Source of the DNA: Comamonas koreensis
GTDB lineage: Bacteria; Pseudomonadota; Gammaproteobacteria; Burkholderiales; Burkholderiaceae_C
Direction: 5' to 3'
Assembly (NCBI RefSeq): GCF_014076495.1
Contig: NZ_CP043575.1
Location: 2,046,001 to 2,110,000 of the forward strand
Length of the DNA stretch: 64,000 nt
Positions 26,741 to 36,326 of this stretch are shown piece by piece; the stretch's first letter is position 1, and every line of letters starts with the position of its first letter. The notes beneath the pieces were generated by a model, which was not told the origin of the DNA, ran no database searches, and was given only the letters and a program-made list of their open reading frames with translations. The position numbers were made by a program, and so were the translations under genes.

Positions 26741-28129
26741 TTACCGTTTTGTGGCTTGGGGCGATCGGCGCAGGTAGATCCAGGCATCCAGCGCCAGCAG
26801 TGCCAACAGGCTGCAGCCCAGCACCGGCAGCAGCCAGCCCAAGGCGACTGCCACCAGCAACAGAGCCAACGCTGAAACACGCGGCAACTGGCGCCATTGG
26901 TGGACCAAGGTCAGCTGGCCATGCAGCCACTCGCGGCTGCGGCCCGGGCGCTTGCGCCATTGCAGCCAGCCAGTCACTGCCATTGCGACAATGCCGGCGC
27001 CCAGCAGCACCAGCACCGCCTGGTTCAAAACACCCCAGCTGCCCATGTGCAGGTCAATGCCCCAGCGTGTCAGCTTGGAGGCGAGTGGGTAGTCGCTAAA
27101 GCGCTTGTGGTCCAGCACCTGGCCGTTCGCCAGGTCGATCGCCAGCGCATCCACTTCGGTGGGCCAGGAGCGGTTGATTTCGGTCACCGTCCAGGCCTTG
27201 TTGGCGGCGGCCGGGGGCCGGATCTCCAGCTTGGCCGATGCCAGGCCGTGCTGGCGGGCGAGCGCCAAGGCGGTACCAAAGTCTTCGGGCATAGGCAGCC
27301 TATCGGCTGGCGCCATCGGGGCGGCCTGGTGCTCGGCATGGTCCGCATGCGGGTCGGCCGCGTGCTGGTGCGCATGCGTGCCATGGTTTGCTGTGTCCAA
27401 GCTGGTGTTCAGGCGTGGCGTTTGCCAGCCCATCTGCTGCAGCGCCTGGCCAAAATGGCCGCCGGCCCAGCGCGACCAGGTCAGTCCCGTGGCCGACAGG
27501 AACAGCAGGCCCACCAGCAGCCACAGGCCCAGCCCATGGTGCCAGCGGCGCAGCGGAGGATGAGTCACCTGGGCGCCGGCCCGCTGCGGGCGCGACAGCC
27601 ACCACAGTGCCACACCGCCCAGCGCAGCCACCCACAGCCAGGATGCTGCCAGCTCACTGTAGGTGCGGCCCCATTCGCCCATCAGCAACTGGCGGTGCAG
27701 CAGATCGAGCTGCTTGCGCAGCGGCAGCACGCCGCTGGTGCCATAGACCGTCAGGTCGCCTTGCAGCGCCAGGGTATAGGGATTGACAAAGAGGCTGCGG
27801 TACTCGGAGGGGCCCAGCGCCGCATCGGCCACCATCACGCGGGTGCTGCTACGCGCATCGGGCGCCGGGCGCACAGCGACCACGGCTGCCGGAGTGGGCA
27901 AGGACTGTAAGGCGGCTTGCACCTGAGCGGACAGCAGCTGCGCCTGGGCGCCAGGTACCGATTCGGCCTGCAGCGCGCTGCGGTAGAGCTGGTTTTCCAG
28001 TTGGGGCGTCAGTGCATATAGCAGGCCGGTCGCGGCGGCCACGACGATGAACGGTGCGACCAGCAGGCCGATATACAGATGCAGTCTGCGGATCAGCAGC
28101 TGCCAGATTTTGCGGGTGGAGGGAGACAT
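26741..28129 (-). CDS. PepSY-associated TM helix protein with His-rich loop
   Basis: This 462-residue inner-membrane protein has the PepSY_TM arrangement: an N-terminal helix (LHLYIGLLVAPFIVVAAATGLLYAL), a periplasmic PepSY-like domain, two central helices and C-terminal helices. A loop near residues 247-268 is very rich in His and Asp (HGTHAHQHAADPHADHAEH), which suggests metal binding. Family members include iron-regulated membrane proteins and flavin reductase-like proteins linked to iron or siderophore uptake. It lies 12 bp downstream of phnE, so it may be co-transcribed with the oxyanion transporter. Confidence 0.82.
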   Translation of the reverse strand: MSPSTRKIWQLLIRRLHLYIGLLVAPFIVVAAATGLLYALTPQLENQLYRSALQAESVPGAQAQLLSAQVQAALQSLPTPAAVVAVRPAPDARSSTRVMVADAALGPSEYRSLFVNPYTLALQGDLTVYGTSGVLPLRKQLDLLHRQLLMGEWGRTYSELAASWLWVAALGGVALWWLSRPQRAGAQVTHPPLRRWHHGLGLWLLVGLLFLSATGLTWSRWAGGHFGQALQQMGWQTPRLNTSLDTANHGTHAHQHAADPHADHAEHQAAPMAPADRLPMPEDFGTALALARQHGLASAKLEIRPPAAANKAWTVTEINRSWPTEVDALAIDLANGQVLDHKRFSDYPLASKLTRWGIDLHMGSWGVLNQAVLVLLGAGIVAMAVTGWLQWRKRPGRSREWLHGQLTLVHQWRQLPRVSALALLLVAVALGWLLPVLGCSLLALLALDAWIYLRRSPQATKR

Positions 28130-28141
28130 CCAGGATCGTGG

Positions 28142-29716
28142 TTAGCGCATTGCGCGGCGCAGTGCAGCACTGCTCCAGTCCACCGCCATGCTCAAAAGCA
28201 GCATGGCGATGATGACGGTGCTGGCCTGCGCATAGTGGAACAGCGAGAGTTCGAAATACAGCAGCTGGCCCAGGCCGCCAGCGCCGACAAAGCCAAGGAT
28301 GGCCGCCATGCGGATGTTCATCTCCCAGCGGTACAGGGTGTAGGCCAGCAGCTGCGGCGCGGCCGCTGGCAGCGTGCCATAGCAAAAGGCCAGCAGGCGG
28401 CTGCTGCCGGCCAGGCGCAGCGCCCGGGCCGGGGCTGCAGGTGTGTTCTGCAAGGCCTCGGCATAGAGCCGGCCCAGCACCCCGGCCGTGTGCAAGGCCA
28501 GCGCCAAGGCGCCCGCAAACGGGCCCAGGCCCACGGCCAGCACGGTGATCGTAGCCCAGACCAGCTCGGGCACCGAGCGCAGCAGGTTGAGCAGCGCGTT
28601 CCAGGGCGTGCGCCAGCGCGGCAAGGCCAGCAGCAGCCCGGCCATTGCCGCCAGCAGGCTGCCGATGACGGAGATCGCCAAGGTCTCCCACACGCCCTGG
28701 GCCACCTTGCGCAGCCAGGCGGCGCTCAGGTCGGGCGAGAAAAAGCCGGCCACAAAGCTGCCCATCGACTGCACAGCATCCCGGCTGAAGAGCGCAGACC
28801 AATCGATGTTGAGCAGCCAGAAGCTAGCCCACAGACCAGCAGCGCCGAGCAGCAGCAGCGCCGCACTGCGCCAGCCAAAGGGCAGCGCACGGGCTGCCGG
28901 CGGCGTATCGAGCGCGCGGCGCAGCCACCAGGACAGCAAATCGGCCAGCGCCACCAGCAGCATAAAGGCCAGCAAGATGCTGGCGACCTCGCCGCCATTG
29001 AGCATCTTCATCGCCTGGTCCATCAGCTGGCCCAGGCCACCGGCACCCACAAAGCCCATGACGACCGAGGCGCGGATTGCGCATTCCCAGCGGTAGACGC
29101 TGTACGAGGTCAGCTCGCGCGCCGCTTGAGGCAGCGCGCCGTAGAGCAAGGCCTGCAAGCGGCCTGCGCCGCTCGCGCGCAGTGCGCGGGCTGGCGCCGG
29201 GTCGGCCGATTCGAGAATCTCGGCATAGACCTTGGCCAGCATGCCGCCATAGGTCAGGCCCAGGGCCAGCACGCCAGCGGCGGGGCCCAGGCCAAACACC
29301 CGCACAAACACCAGCGCCCAGACCAGCTCGGGCACACCGCGCAAAATGGTCAGTACGCTGCGGGTGATCGGGTTGAGGCTGACCTTTTCGCGCGCAGCGC
29401 CGCTCGCCAGATAGGACAGCGGCAGCGCCAAAACCAGCGCCAGCGCCATGCCGGCGGTGGCAATGGCCAGCGTCTCCAAGCTGGCCTGGCCCAGGTAGCC
29501 TAGAAACTCCGGGCGGGTTTCGGGCGGCAGAAACTGGGCCATAAAGCCGCCGACCACTTTGAGGTTGTTGCTGTCAAAAAACGGCGCCAGTGAAAAGCCC
29601 GAGGTCTGCAGCATGGGCCACAGCACCAGCAGCGCCAGCAGCAGCGCGATAAGGCGCCCACGCGCTGCCGGGTCGCGGCGGTGCGTGTGGGTGGCAGCAG
29701 CTGGCATCAGCGGCAT
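28142..29716 (-). CDS. phnE: Phosphonate-type ABC transporter permease, fused double domain
   Basis: This 524-residue inner-membrane protein carries two PhnE-type permease domains in one chain (about residues 25-265 and 290-520). Each has the pattern ETLAIA..., RSVPELVWA and a C-terminal [28 protein letters not shown] motif. Usually two separate or identical subunits form the pore, so this is a natural fusion. It overlaps phnC by 10 nt, indicating co-translation. Substrate could be phosphonate, phosphite or another oxyanion. Confidence 0.87.
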   Translation of the reverse strand: MPLMPAAATHTHRRDPAARGRLIALLLALLVLWPMLQTSGFSLAPFFDSNNLKVVGGFMAQFLPPETRPEFLGYLGQASLETLAIATAGMALALVLALPLSYLASGAAREKVSLNPITRSVLTILRGVPELVWALVFVRVFGLGPAAGVLALGLTYGGMLAKVYAEILESADPAPARALRASGAGRLQALLYGALPQAARELTSYSVYRWECAIRASVVMGFVGAGGLGQLMDQAMKMLNGGEVASILLAFMLLVALADLLSWWLRRALDTPPAARALPFGWRSAALLLLGAAGLWASFWLLNIDWSALFSRDAVQSMGSFVAGFFSPDLSAAWLRKVAQGVWETLAISVIGSLLAAMAGLLLALPRWRTPWNALLNLLRSVPELVWATITVLAVGLGPFAGALALALHTAGVLGRLYAEALQNTPAAPARALRLAGSSRLLAFCYGTLPAAAPQLLAYTLYRWEMNIRMAAILGFVGAGGLGQLLYFELSLFHYAQASTVIIAMLLLSMAVDWSSAALRRAMR

Positions 29717-30555
29717 GTGATCACGTCAGCCGCCGGGCTGGCTGCCACCTGCGGCGCGGCACTGGCCATGCTGCCCAAGGTGGGTAGCGCAGCCGCACTG
29801 CCATCGGCATGGGCGTACAAGGCCTGGAGTTGTGCCTGGCGCACCTGCGCGGCGGGCAGGTCAAAGGCAATCCGGCCATCGCGGATACCGACAATGCGTG
29901 CAAAGCAGCTGAGCGCCAGGTCCACCGCATGCAGGCTGGCGACCAAGGTGGCTTGGCGCGCGGCGGCCTCTTGCACCAGCAGCTGCACGGTGGCGAGCGA
30001 CAGCGCGGGGTCGAGCGCCGAGACCGGCTCATCGGCCAGGATCAACCGGGCCTGCTGGTAGAGCACGCGGGCAATGCCCACGCGCTGAAGCTGGCCGCCC
30101 GAGAGCTGGTCGCAGCGCGCAAAGAGCTTGTCCTCCAGCTGCACGCGGGCCAGCGCCTCGCGGGCACCGGCCATGTCTTGCGGGTAAGCGAGCGACGCCA
30201 GCGCCTTCCACAGCGGCCACTGGCCCAGGCGGCCGGCGAGCACGGCGGTGACCACGCGCTGGCGCAGCGCAATCGGGGCGCTCTGGTGCACGGTGCCGAT
30301 GAGGCTGCGCAGCGCCTTGAGCTGGCGCGCCGTGGGGCTGGCAGGCGCGCTGGGCAAGGCCTGGCCCAGCACCTGCATGCGGCCGCTGCTGGGCAGGTGG
30401 GCCGTGCCGATCACCGTCAAGAGCGAGGTCTTGCCCGCGCCGGACGGGCCGATCAGCGCAATGCTCTCGCCCTGGGCCGCAGACAGGCCGATGCCCGAGA
30501 GCGCGACAAAACCATTGGTGTGGGTCAGGCCCACATCGTCAAGCACAAAGCTCAT
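29707..30555 (-). CDS. phnC: Phosphonate-type ABC transporter ATP-binding protein
   Basis: This 282-residue ATPase powers the PhnE permease. Motifs are Walker [10 protein letters not shown] near residue 36, the ABC signature [13 protein letters not shown], and Walker B LILADEP. Its N-terminal [22 protein letters not shown] is typical of PhnC. It overlaps phnE by 10 nt and lies about 70 bp downstream of phnD. Confidence 0.9.
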   Translation of the reverse strand: MSFVLDDVGLTHTNGFVALSGIGLSAAQGESIALIGPSGAGKTSLLTVIGTAHLPSSGRMQVLGQALPSAPASPTARQLKALRSLIGTVHQSAPIALRQRVVTAVLAGRLGQWPLWKALASLAYPQDMAGAREALARVQLEDKLFARCDQLSGGQLQRVGIARVLYQQARLILADEPVSALDPALSLATVQLLVQEAAARQATLVASLHAVDLALSCFARIVGIRDGRIAFDLPAAQVRQAQLQALYAHADGSAAALPTLGSMASAAPQVAASPAADVITCR

Positions 30556-30625
30556 GGATCAAATGCTGGAAAAACGCCGCAGAGGCGGCATGGGCACTGC
30601 ACCAGCGCCCATGCCAGGCGGCCAC

Positions 30626-31510
30626 TTACTTGAGCAGACCGGCGGACTTGGCGGCCGCTTCGGTGCCGGCATAGTTCTCGGGCTTGGTCGGGATGAACTT
30701 GGAGGCGCGCTGCAAATCCATGATGGCCTTGTGCTCGGGCTTGGCTGGGTCCAGCGCCAGGAAGGCATCGGTCAGTTTCTTGGTGATGGCTGGGTCCAGG
30801 TCGCCGCGCACGGTCCAGTTGTAGTCAAAGTAGGTGGGGGTGGTGGCAAACACGCGCACCTTGCTGGTGTCGACCTTCTTGGTCTCGACCAGCTTGTCCC
30901 AGACCGAAGTGTTGAGCACACCGGCCTCTGCCTTGCCGGCCGCCACAAAGGCCACGGTCGCATCATGCGCGCCCGAGTAAGCCACGGTCTTGAAATCCTT
31001 TTCCGGGTTCAGGCCGTCTTGCAGCAGAAAATAGCGTGGCATCAGGCTGCCCGAGGTGGACGAGGGCGCGCCAAACGCAAAGGTCTTGCCCTTCAAGTCA
31101 GCCAACGTCTGGATGCTGGGGTCGGCGGTGATGAACTTGCTGGTGAAGACTGCGTCTTCGGCGCGCTGCACGATCGGGATCGCCGTGCCGTTGGTGCGGA
31201 TCTTGGCCTGCACATAGGTAAAGCCGCCCAGCCAGGCCAGGTCCAGCTTCTTGGTGGCCAGGGATTCGACCACCGCCGCATAGTCGGACACCGGCGTGAA
31301 CACCACCTGCATGCCCGTGGCCTGCGACAGATACTCGCCCAGCGGCTTGAACTTGCGCTGCAGCTCCGTCGGCGCCTCGTCGGGGATGGCCGATACGCGC
31401 AGCACCGCAGGGGTGTCTGCATGGGCGCTGAAAGTTGCCAGGCTGGAGAGGGTCAGCGCGGCCAGCGACAGGCCACGCAGCGCCGAGCGGCGAGCGGTAG
31501 AGTGGGTCAT
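30626..31510 (-). CDS. phnD: Phosphonate/oxyanion ABC substrate-binding protein (PhnD-like)
   Basis: This periplasmic binding protein (294 residues) has a Tat- or Sec-like signal (MTHSTARRSALRGLSLAALTL, cleavage near AHA). It then has LRVSAIPDEAPTELQRKFKPLGEYLS, typical of the PhnD family. Related proteins include a subfamily annotated as putative selenate transporters, and the IPDEAPTEL start resembles that group from memory. The ligand is unproven: phosphonate, phosphite or selenate are possible. It begins the operon phnD-phnC-phnE-PepSY, and a structured repeat lies immediately upstream. Confidence 0.85.
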   Translation of the reverse strand: MTHSTARRSALRGLSLAALTLSSLATFSAHADTPAVLRVSAIPDEAPTELQRKFKPLGEYLSQATGMQVVFTPVSDYAAVVESLATKKLDLAWLGGFTYVQAKIRTNGTAIPIVQRAEDAVFTSKFITADPSIQTLADLKGKTFAFGAPSSTSGSLMPRYFLLQDGLNPEKDFKTVAYSGAHDATVAFVAAGKAEAGVLNTSVWDKLVETKKVDTSKVRVFATTPTYFDYNWTVRGDLDPAITKKLTDAFLALDPAKPEHKAIMDLQRASKFIPTKPENYAGTEAAAKSAGLLK

Positions 31511-31526
31511 AGAGCTTCCGTTTTAA

Positions 31527-31820
31527 GAACGTGTTTAGGATCTCCTCGCGCCGCGACAGTGGTTTTGCGGGATGGGATGCGAGGCGCAACACCGCAGCAA
31601 TAGCCATGCTATTGCGAGGATTTGCAACGACGTAGACCGCCCCTGCCCGGGTGGCCCTAGCCGGGCGCCCGCAAAGCCACTGTCCCGAAGGGTTGGAGTG
31701 AAATCGGGCGATTTCTGCGCGCTGGCTCTTGCTTGCACCCCGGTGCAAGCTGCGTTCCACCCCTTCGAACTCATCCCGATTGCACTCCAACGCGGCTGCG
31801 TAGAGATCATAAACACGTTC
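31527..31820 (-). repeat. 294-bp structured dispersed repeat, copy B
   Basis: This is the inverted counterpart of 4826-5105. Its 18-bp terminal arms are GAACGTGTTTAGGATCTC (31527-31544) and the complement at 31803-31820, with one mismatch. Most internal stems are identical to copy A, but the loop of the GCAATAGC stem differs, and copy B carries about 14 extra bases in the CCCGGG-rich middle. It lies 17 bp upstream of the phnD start, in its promoter or leader region. Confidence 0.8.
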
Positions 31821-32085
31821 TCAAAGCCACCGCCGTCCGGATAACACGGCGATTTAATAGGCCACGCGGATAACGCGGCGATAGGAAAGTCTTCATGGTT
31901 TCGATGCGAAGAGACCATCAATACCTTCACAGGACCAAGGCAGTACACCGACCACCAAAGCGGATTCTTGCTTATTTGGCAAAACCACCGCTGCTCCTCA
32001 CGTTCTTTTTTGGCCACAGCGGCATGCAAGCCCTCACTGGTGCCAGCCATCGCCATTCAAAGCTGCGCTGGTGCAGCGCTTGGGG
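31821..32085. other. Intergenic stretch between repeat B and LysR gene
   Basis: No gene is evident. A duplicated word GGATAACRCGGCGAT appears at 31839-31853 and 31868-31882. No terminator is apparent for the LysR gene ending at 32086. Confidence 0.4.
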
Positions 32086-33012
32086 TTAGGACAGTGCCAG
32101 CGGCGCAAAGTGGGCTTGCAGCGCGGCCAGCGCCAGCCGCACCCGCGCAGGCAGCGCCTGGCGCTCGGGGGTCAGTGCAGAGATGCGCAGGCTGCCGCAA
32201 TCCCAGTCGGGCAGCAGGCGCAGCAGCTGACCGCTGTGCACCTGGTCGGCCACCTCGAGCGAGAACAGGCGGGCGAGACCCAGCCCCTCGCGGCACAGCT
32301 GCTGCAGCGCGTACTGCTGGTTGCTGATGATGCGTGGCGTGGTGTGCAGCACCACCAGCTCGCCGCTGTGGCGGTGCTGCAGCTGCATGCTGGCGCTGGC
32401 GCTGGTGCTGTTGTTGTTGTTGTTGGTTGTGCCGATATTGCGCGCCATCCAGGGCCAGGCTTGCAGGGCCTGCGGGTTGCTCGGCCAAGGCCTGCCTTGC
32501 GCCAGCGCCGGGGCGGCGCATATCCACCAGGGCAGGGTGCCCAGCGTGCGCGCGACCCAGTGGGAGTCGGGCAGCTCGCCCAGGCGAATGGCGATGTCCA
32601 CCCGCTCTGCGACCAGATCGCTGTGCGAATCATCGAGCAGCAGTTGCAGGCGCAGTTGCGGATGGGCATGCAGCAACGGAGCCAGCGCCCGGCCCAGCGG
32701 TGCGGCCAGGCCCAGCACGGCGGCAATGCGCAGCTCGCCCACGGGTTCGTCGCGCTCGGCATCGAGCTCGGCGCGGGCCTGGCGTGCGGCCTGCAGCATC
32801 ACTGCGCACTGCGCATAAAAGCGCTGCCCGGCGTCGGTCAGACTGAGCCTGCGCGTCGTGCGGTGCATCAGCGGCAGGCCTGCCTGGGCTTCCAGCTGCC
32901 GCACCTGCTGGCTGACGGCCGAAGCACTCATGCCCAAAATGCGTGCAGCAGCCGTCATCGAGCCTTGCTCGACCACGGTGGCAAAAATAGCCATGCGCTT
33001 GAGGTCTTCCAT
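32086..33012 (-). CDS. LysR-family transcriptional regulator
   Basis: This 308-residue regulator has the N-terminal winged HTH MEDLKRMAIFATVVEQGSM...ASAVSQQVRQLE and a C-terminal co-inducer domain with a Ser/Asn-rich insert (NIGTTNNNNNSTSASASMQ), encoded by a short AAC-rich tract around 32403-32430. ATG 33012 is preferred over the upstream TTG. It is divergent from an NAD(P)H-binding oxidoreductase at 33145, and the 130-bp gap probably contains its operator. Such pairs usually mean the regulator controls the neighbour. Confidence 0.88.
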   Translation of the reverse strand: MEDLKRMAIFATVVEQGSMTAAARILGMSASAVSQQVRQLEAQAGLPLMHRTTRRLSLTDAGQRFYAQCAVMLQAARQARAELDAERDEPVGELRIAAVLGLAAPLGRALAPLLHAHPQLRLQLLLDDSHSDLVAERVDIAIRLGELPDSHWVARTLGTLPWWICAAPALAQGRPWPSNPQALQAWPWMARNIGTTNNNNNSTSASASMQLQHRHSGELVVLHTTPRIISNQQYALQQLCREGLGLARLFSLEVADQVHSGQLLRLLPDWDCGSLRISALTPERQALPARVRLALAALQAHFAPLALS

Positions 33013-33144
33013 CGGCTGATTATGAAGCACAGCTTCAAAGAATTGCTTCAAATAGAGGGATTATCAAATCAGCTCCCCAGCCCTACAGTGTGGTCATGGC
33101 GTGGCGCAAAGGCTGCCCGCCGATGTTCATGCAAAGGAAATACG

Positions 33145-33804
33145 ATGAAAGTCACCCTGATTGGATCGACCGGTTTTGTAGGCGCCGCATTGCTCGATGA
33201 ATTGCTGCAACGCGGCCACGACGTGGTGGCCCTGGTGCGCGACCCCGCCAAGCTGGCGCCCCGCCCGCACCTGCAGGTGCTGCAGGGCGATGTGATGGAT
33301 GCGGCCGTGGTGCAAAAGGCCGCTACGGGCAGCGACGCGGTACTGTCGGCCTACAACGCAGGCTGGACCAACCCGAATATCTACGAGGATTTCCTCCAGG
33401 GCTCGCGCGCCATCGAGGCCGGCACCCGCGCAGCTGGCGTGGCCCGCTACCTGGTGGTGGGCGGTGCGGGCAGCCTGTATGTGAACGGCCAGCAGTTGGT
33501 GGATTCGCCCGAGTTCCCCGCTGCGATCAAGCCTGGTGCCAGTGCGGCCCGCGACATGTATACCGCGCTGCAAAAAGAGACAGCCCTGGACTGGACCCTG
33601 CTGAGCCCGCCCGTGGGCTTCCATGGCGGATCGGCTGCACAAAGCCAGGGCCGCACCGGCCAATACCGCACCGGCAAGGATGAGCCGCTGTGGCAGGCCG
33701 ATGGCAGCCCTGGCGATATCTCGGCAGCGGATTTGGCCGTGGCCCTGGTCGATGCGCTGGAGCAGCATCTGCACAGCAAGGCGCGCTTTACGGTCGCCTA
33801 TTAA
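33145..33804 (+). CDS. NAD(P)H-binding (NmrA/SDR-like) oxidoreductase
   Basis: This 219-residue Rossmann-fold protein begins MKVTLIGSTGFVGAALLDELL, a GxxGxxG nucleotide motif, and has the segment ARYLVVGGAGSLYV and a WTLLSPPVGF region. It resembles the atypical SDR/NAD(P)-binding group often found next to LysR regulators. The substrate is unknown. ATG 33145 has AAGGAA upstream. The long open frame upstream is the shadow of the LysR gene. Confidence 0.85.
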   Translation: MKVTLIGSTGFVGAALLDELLQRGHDVVALVRDPAKLAPRPHLQVLQGDVMDAAVVQKAATGSDAVLSAYNAGWTNPNIYEDFLQGSRAIEAGTRAAGVARYLVVGGAGSLYVNGQQLVDSPEFPAAIKPGASAARDMYTALQKETALDWTLLSPPVGFHGGSAAQSQGRTGQYRTGKDEPLWQADGSPGDISAADLAVALVDALEQHLHSKARFTVAY

Positions 33805-33835
33805 AAGAACAGGCCTGCTGGCGCAGACCGGGGAC

Positions 33836-34642
33836 TCAGTCCGCCTGCGCCAGAAATGTCTGCACCCGGCCAAGCACCTGCTCGGCCATTTCGCGATGCG
33901 GCACATGGTGGGCGCCGGCGATGATGGCGGTCTGGCCGCCAGCCCCCGCCTGGCGGGCAATGCGTTCAGGGTGCGCGGTGCTGCCGTATTCATCGAGCTC
34001 ACCATGGATAGCGAGCAGGGGGCATTGCAGGCGGGGCAGCCAGGCGTCCACGCTCCAATCGCTAAACGCGGGGCTGAGCCAGGTTTCCGTCCAGGCATCG
34101 ACTACCCAGCGTGCCTTGCTGCCGTGGTATTTGGCCAGGCGCTCCAATTGCTCCGCGTCCTGGAACAGCGCGCGGGCCTCGACAATGCCCGCCCGCGTGC
34201 GGTCTTCGACAAAGGCCTGGGCGGCGATGGTGACCAGGGCCGTGCATTCCTGGCCCGCACCGGCCGCAATGGCGATACCCATGCCGCCGCCCACGCTATG
34301 GCCCAGCAAGGCAAAGCGCCTGAGCCCCAGATGCTGGCGCACAATGGGAAAGTAAATCTCCGCTTCTTCGCCGACAAACTGCGTTGACAGCGTGTCGCCG
34401 CGCGCGTCGGACTGGCCAAAGCCCAGGCGGTCATAGGCGATCACCTGCCGGCCCGTGACCTGGGCCAGCTGCGCCGGAAAATCGCGCCATAGCGCGACCG
34501 ACCCCAGTGAGTCATGCATCAGCACCAGCGGCGCTTTATGTGCGGTGCTCGGGGTCCAGGTTTTGGCATACAGCCGGCCCTGCTGGGGCAGGCCGATCCA
34601 GTGTTCTTGGGCGATGGCGGCGGTGTCGGAGATGGCGGTCAT
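33836..34642 (-). CDS. Alpha/beta-fold hydrolase
   Basis: This 268-residue hydrolase has the nucleophile elbow GHSVGGGMG, an oxyanion MHDSLGSVALWRDF segment, an acid-containing IHGELDEYGS motif, and a late histidine in IAGAHHVPHREM. The catalytic triad is therefore visible. Its substrate is not assignable. It is convergent with the oxidoreductase gene and about 50 bp from the glycosyltransferase gene. Confidence 0.85.
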   Translation of the reverse strand: MTAISDTAAIAQEHWIGLPQQGRLYAKTWTPSTAHKAPLVLMHDSLGSVALWRDFPAQLAQVTGRQVIAYDRLGFGQSDARGDTLSTQFVGEEAEIYFPIVRQHLGLRRFALLGHSVGGGMGIAIAAGAGQECTALVTIAAQAFVEDRTRAGIVEARALFQDAEQLERLAKYHGSKARWVVDAWTETWLSPAFSDWSVDAWLPRLQCPLLAIHGELDEYGSTAHPERIARQAGAGGQTAIIAGAHHVPHREMAEQVLGRVQTFLAQAD

Positions 34643-34692
34643 GGTCTCGGCGGCGAGGGAGATGACCGCATCTTAGTGGCGCCGGGCAGTGA

Positions 34693-36225
34693 TTATCTGC
34701 CCGCTGGAGACACCACAAAGTTCATCTGCATCTGCGCACGTGCCGGGTCGGTCCAGCGGTAGGGCAGCTCGGTCTCCTGCACCTGCAGCATCGCATCGAC
34801 CGGCCAGGCCGCCCACCACCAGGCATCGGGCGCCGGGTCCTCGGTGGAGATTTGCAGCCAGGGCAGCTGCTGGCGGCGCGCGCTTTCGGCGGCCTGCCAG
34901 GCGCAATCCTTATGAAAGCCCGGCTCGTCCGCATCGCAGACCACGATCTGGGCCTGCGGAAACAGAATGCGCATCACGCCGCCAGTGGTGTGGTGCTCGG
35001 CGAGCACCATGCCTTGGCCCTGGTAGCCTGCCTGGCGCAAGGTCTGGGCGATCAGGTCCAGCTGCCAATTGAGGCGGTCACCCTTGCCGCGCTTGGCATC
35101 GCGCAGCGGCGCCAGCAAGGCCAGCGACCACACCAGCACCAGCATGCCCAGGCAGGCCAGCAGGTAGCGCTGGCGGCTTTTGTCCGATGCGGCAAGCGCC
35201 GGGCAGCGGGCCAGCATATAGAGCGGAAAAATCAGCAGCAGCGGCTGGATCCAGCGGCCATCGAACTTGGCCGCGCCGGCCAGCGCCATCAGCGCGAGCG
35301 ACCCCGCCACCAGCGCCATATAGCGGCCCAGCAGCGGCACCAGCCAGTCAGGCGTGGGACTGGTATGGACGGCGCCGTTGGCCGCAGCGGGCTGCTGCCA
35401 AAAGCGCCCACTGGTCCAGCGTGCCATCAGCAGCCAGGGCAGCACGGCCAGCAGCAAAAAGGCCAGCAGATCGCGCAGGCCCTGGGCCAGGCCGCTGAGG
35501 TAGGAGCTGGTTTCTGCCGGGTGCAGCTTGTCCAGCGTGGCGCCGCTGGCCGCTTGCCAATGCTCCAGCACCCACCAGGCATGCGGGGCCACCAGCGCGA
35601 TGCTGATCAGCGGCGTGAGCCACCAGCCGCGCGAGAGCAGCGCACGGCGCGTGCTGCCCAAGCTCAGGCAGGCCAGCAGCAAGGTCACGGCCACCAGCAG
35701 GTAGCTGTATTTGGAGAGCATGCCCCAGGCCACGACCAGGCCCAGGTAGACAAAGCCCAGCGGTCGCGGCTGGCGCAGCTGGCGCAGCAGCAACCACCAG
35801 GTCGCGCAGATCGCGCAGGTCAGCATCACCGTGTGGGTCTGGTCGCGCAGCAACTGCCAGGCAATGCCGGGAAGCCAGGCCATGCCGGCAGCGGCCGGCC
35901 AGGCCTGGCGGGCAGGCAGCACCTCGCGCGCGGCCAGCAGCATAAAGACAAAGCTCAGCGCAATCAGGCTGTTTTTGAGCAGCACCACGGCGACGGTGCT
36001 GGGGCCGAGCACCCCCACCAGGGCCCATTGCAGCCAGGTGTAGAGCGGCGGCTGGGGCCCGTAGCCCAGTGCCAGTTGCTGCGACCAGACCAGCTGCTCG
36101 TTCTGGTCCCAGGACACCCCGTGCGAGGCCAGCAGGCGGCTGGCCATGACCAGCACAAACAGCGCTGCAATCCAGCGCAGGGCTTGGCGGTCAACGGCAG
36201 GGGGCTGGGTAGGGAGCGGGGTCAT
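34693..36225 (-). CDS. Glycosyltransferase family 39 (ArnT-like) membrane protein
   Basis: This 510-residue multispanning membrane protein has about 10-12 helices. The GVSWDQNEQLVWSQQLALGYGPQPPLYTWLQWAL motif near residue 35 is characteristic of the GT39 (dolichyl-phosphate-mannose/ArnT) family, which uses polyprenyl-phosphate sugars. The C-terminal 150 residues are periplasmic. The acceptor (lipid A, glycan or protein) is unknown. It stands alone here. Confidence 0.85.
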   Translation of the reverse strand: MTPLPTQPPAVDRQALRWIAALFVLVMASRLLASHGVSWDQNEQLVWSQQLALGYGPQPPLYTWLQWALVGVLGPSTVAVVLLKNSLIALSFVFMLLAAREVLPARQAWPAAAGMAWLPGIAWQLLRDQTHTVMLTCAICATWWLLLRQLRQPRPLGFVYLGLVVAWGMLSKYSYLLVAVTLLLACLSLGSTRRALLSRGWWLTPLISIALVAPHAWWVLEHWQAASGATLDKLHPAETSSYLSGLAQGLRDLLAFLLLAVLPWLLMARWTSGRFWQQPAAANGAVHTSPTPDWLVPLLGRYMALVAGSLALMALAGAAKFDGRWIQPLLLIFPLYMLARCPALAASDKSRQRYLLACLGMLVLVWSLALLAPLRDAKRGKGDRLNWQLDLIAQTLRQAGYQGQGMVLAEHHTTGGVMRILFPQAQIVVCDADEPGFHKDCAWQAAESARRQQLPWLQISTEDPAPDAWWWAAWPVDAMLQVQETELPYRWTDPARAQMQMNFVVSPAGR

Positions 36226-36326
36226 GCAAGCGGCAAGAAGGGCGGCATGGCCGCCAAAAAAACTGCCCGATCATAAAGGGCAGACGTAAAGCCAACGCAA
36301 AGCGCGAAGGCGGTTTGCTGTGATTT

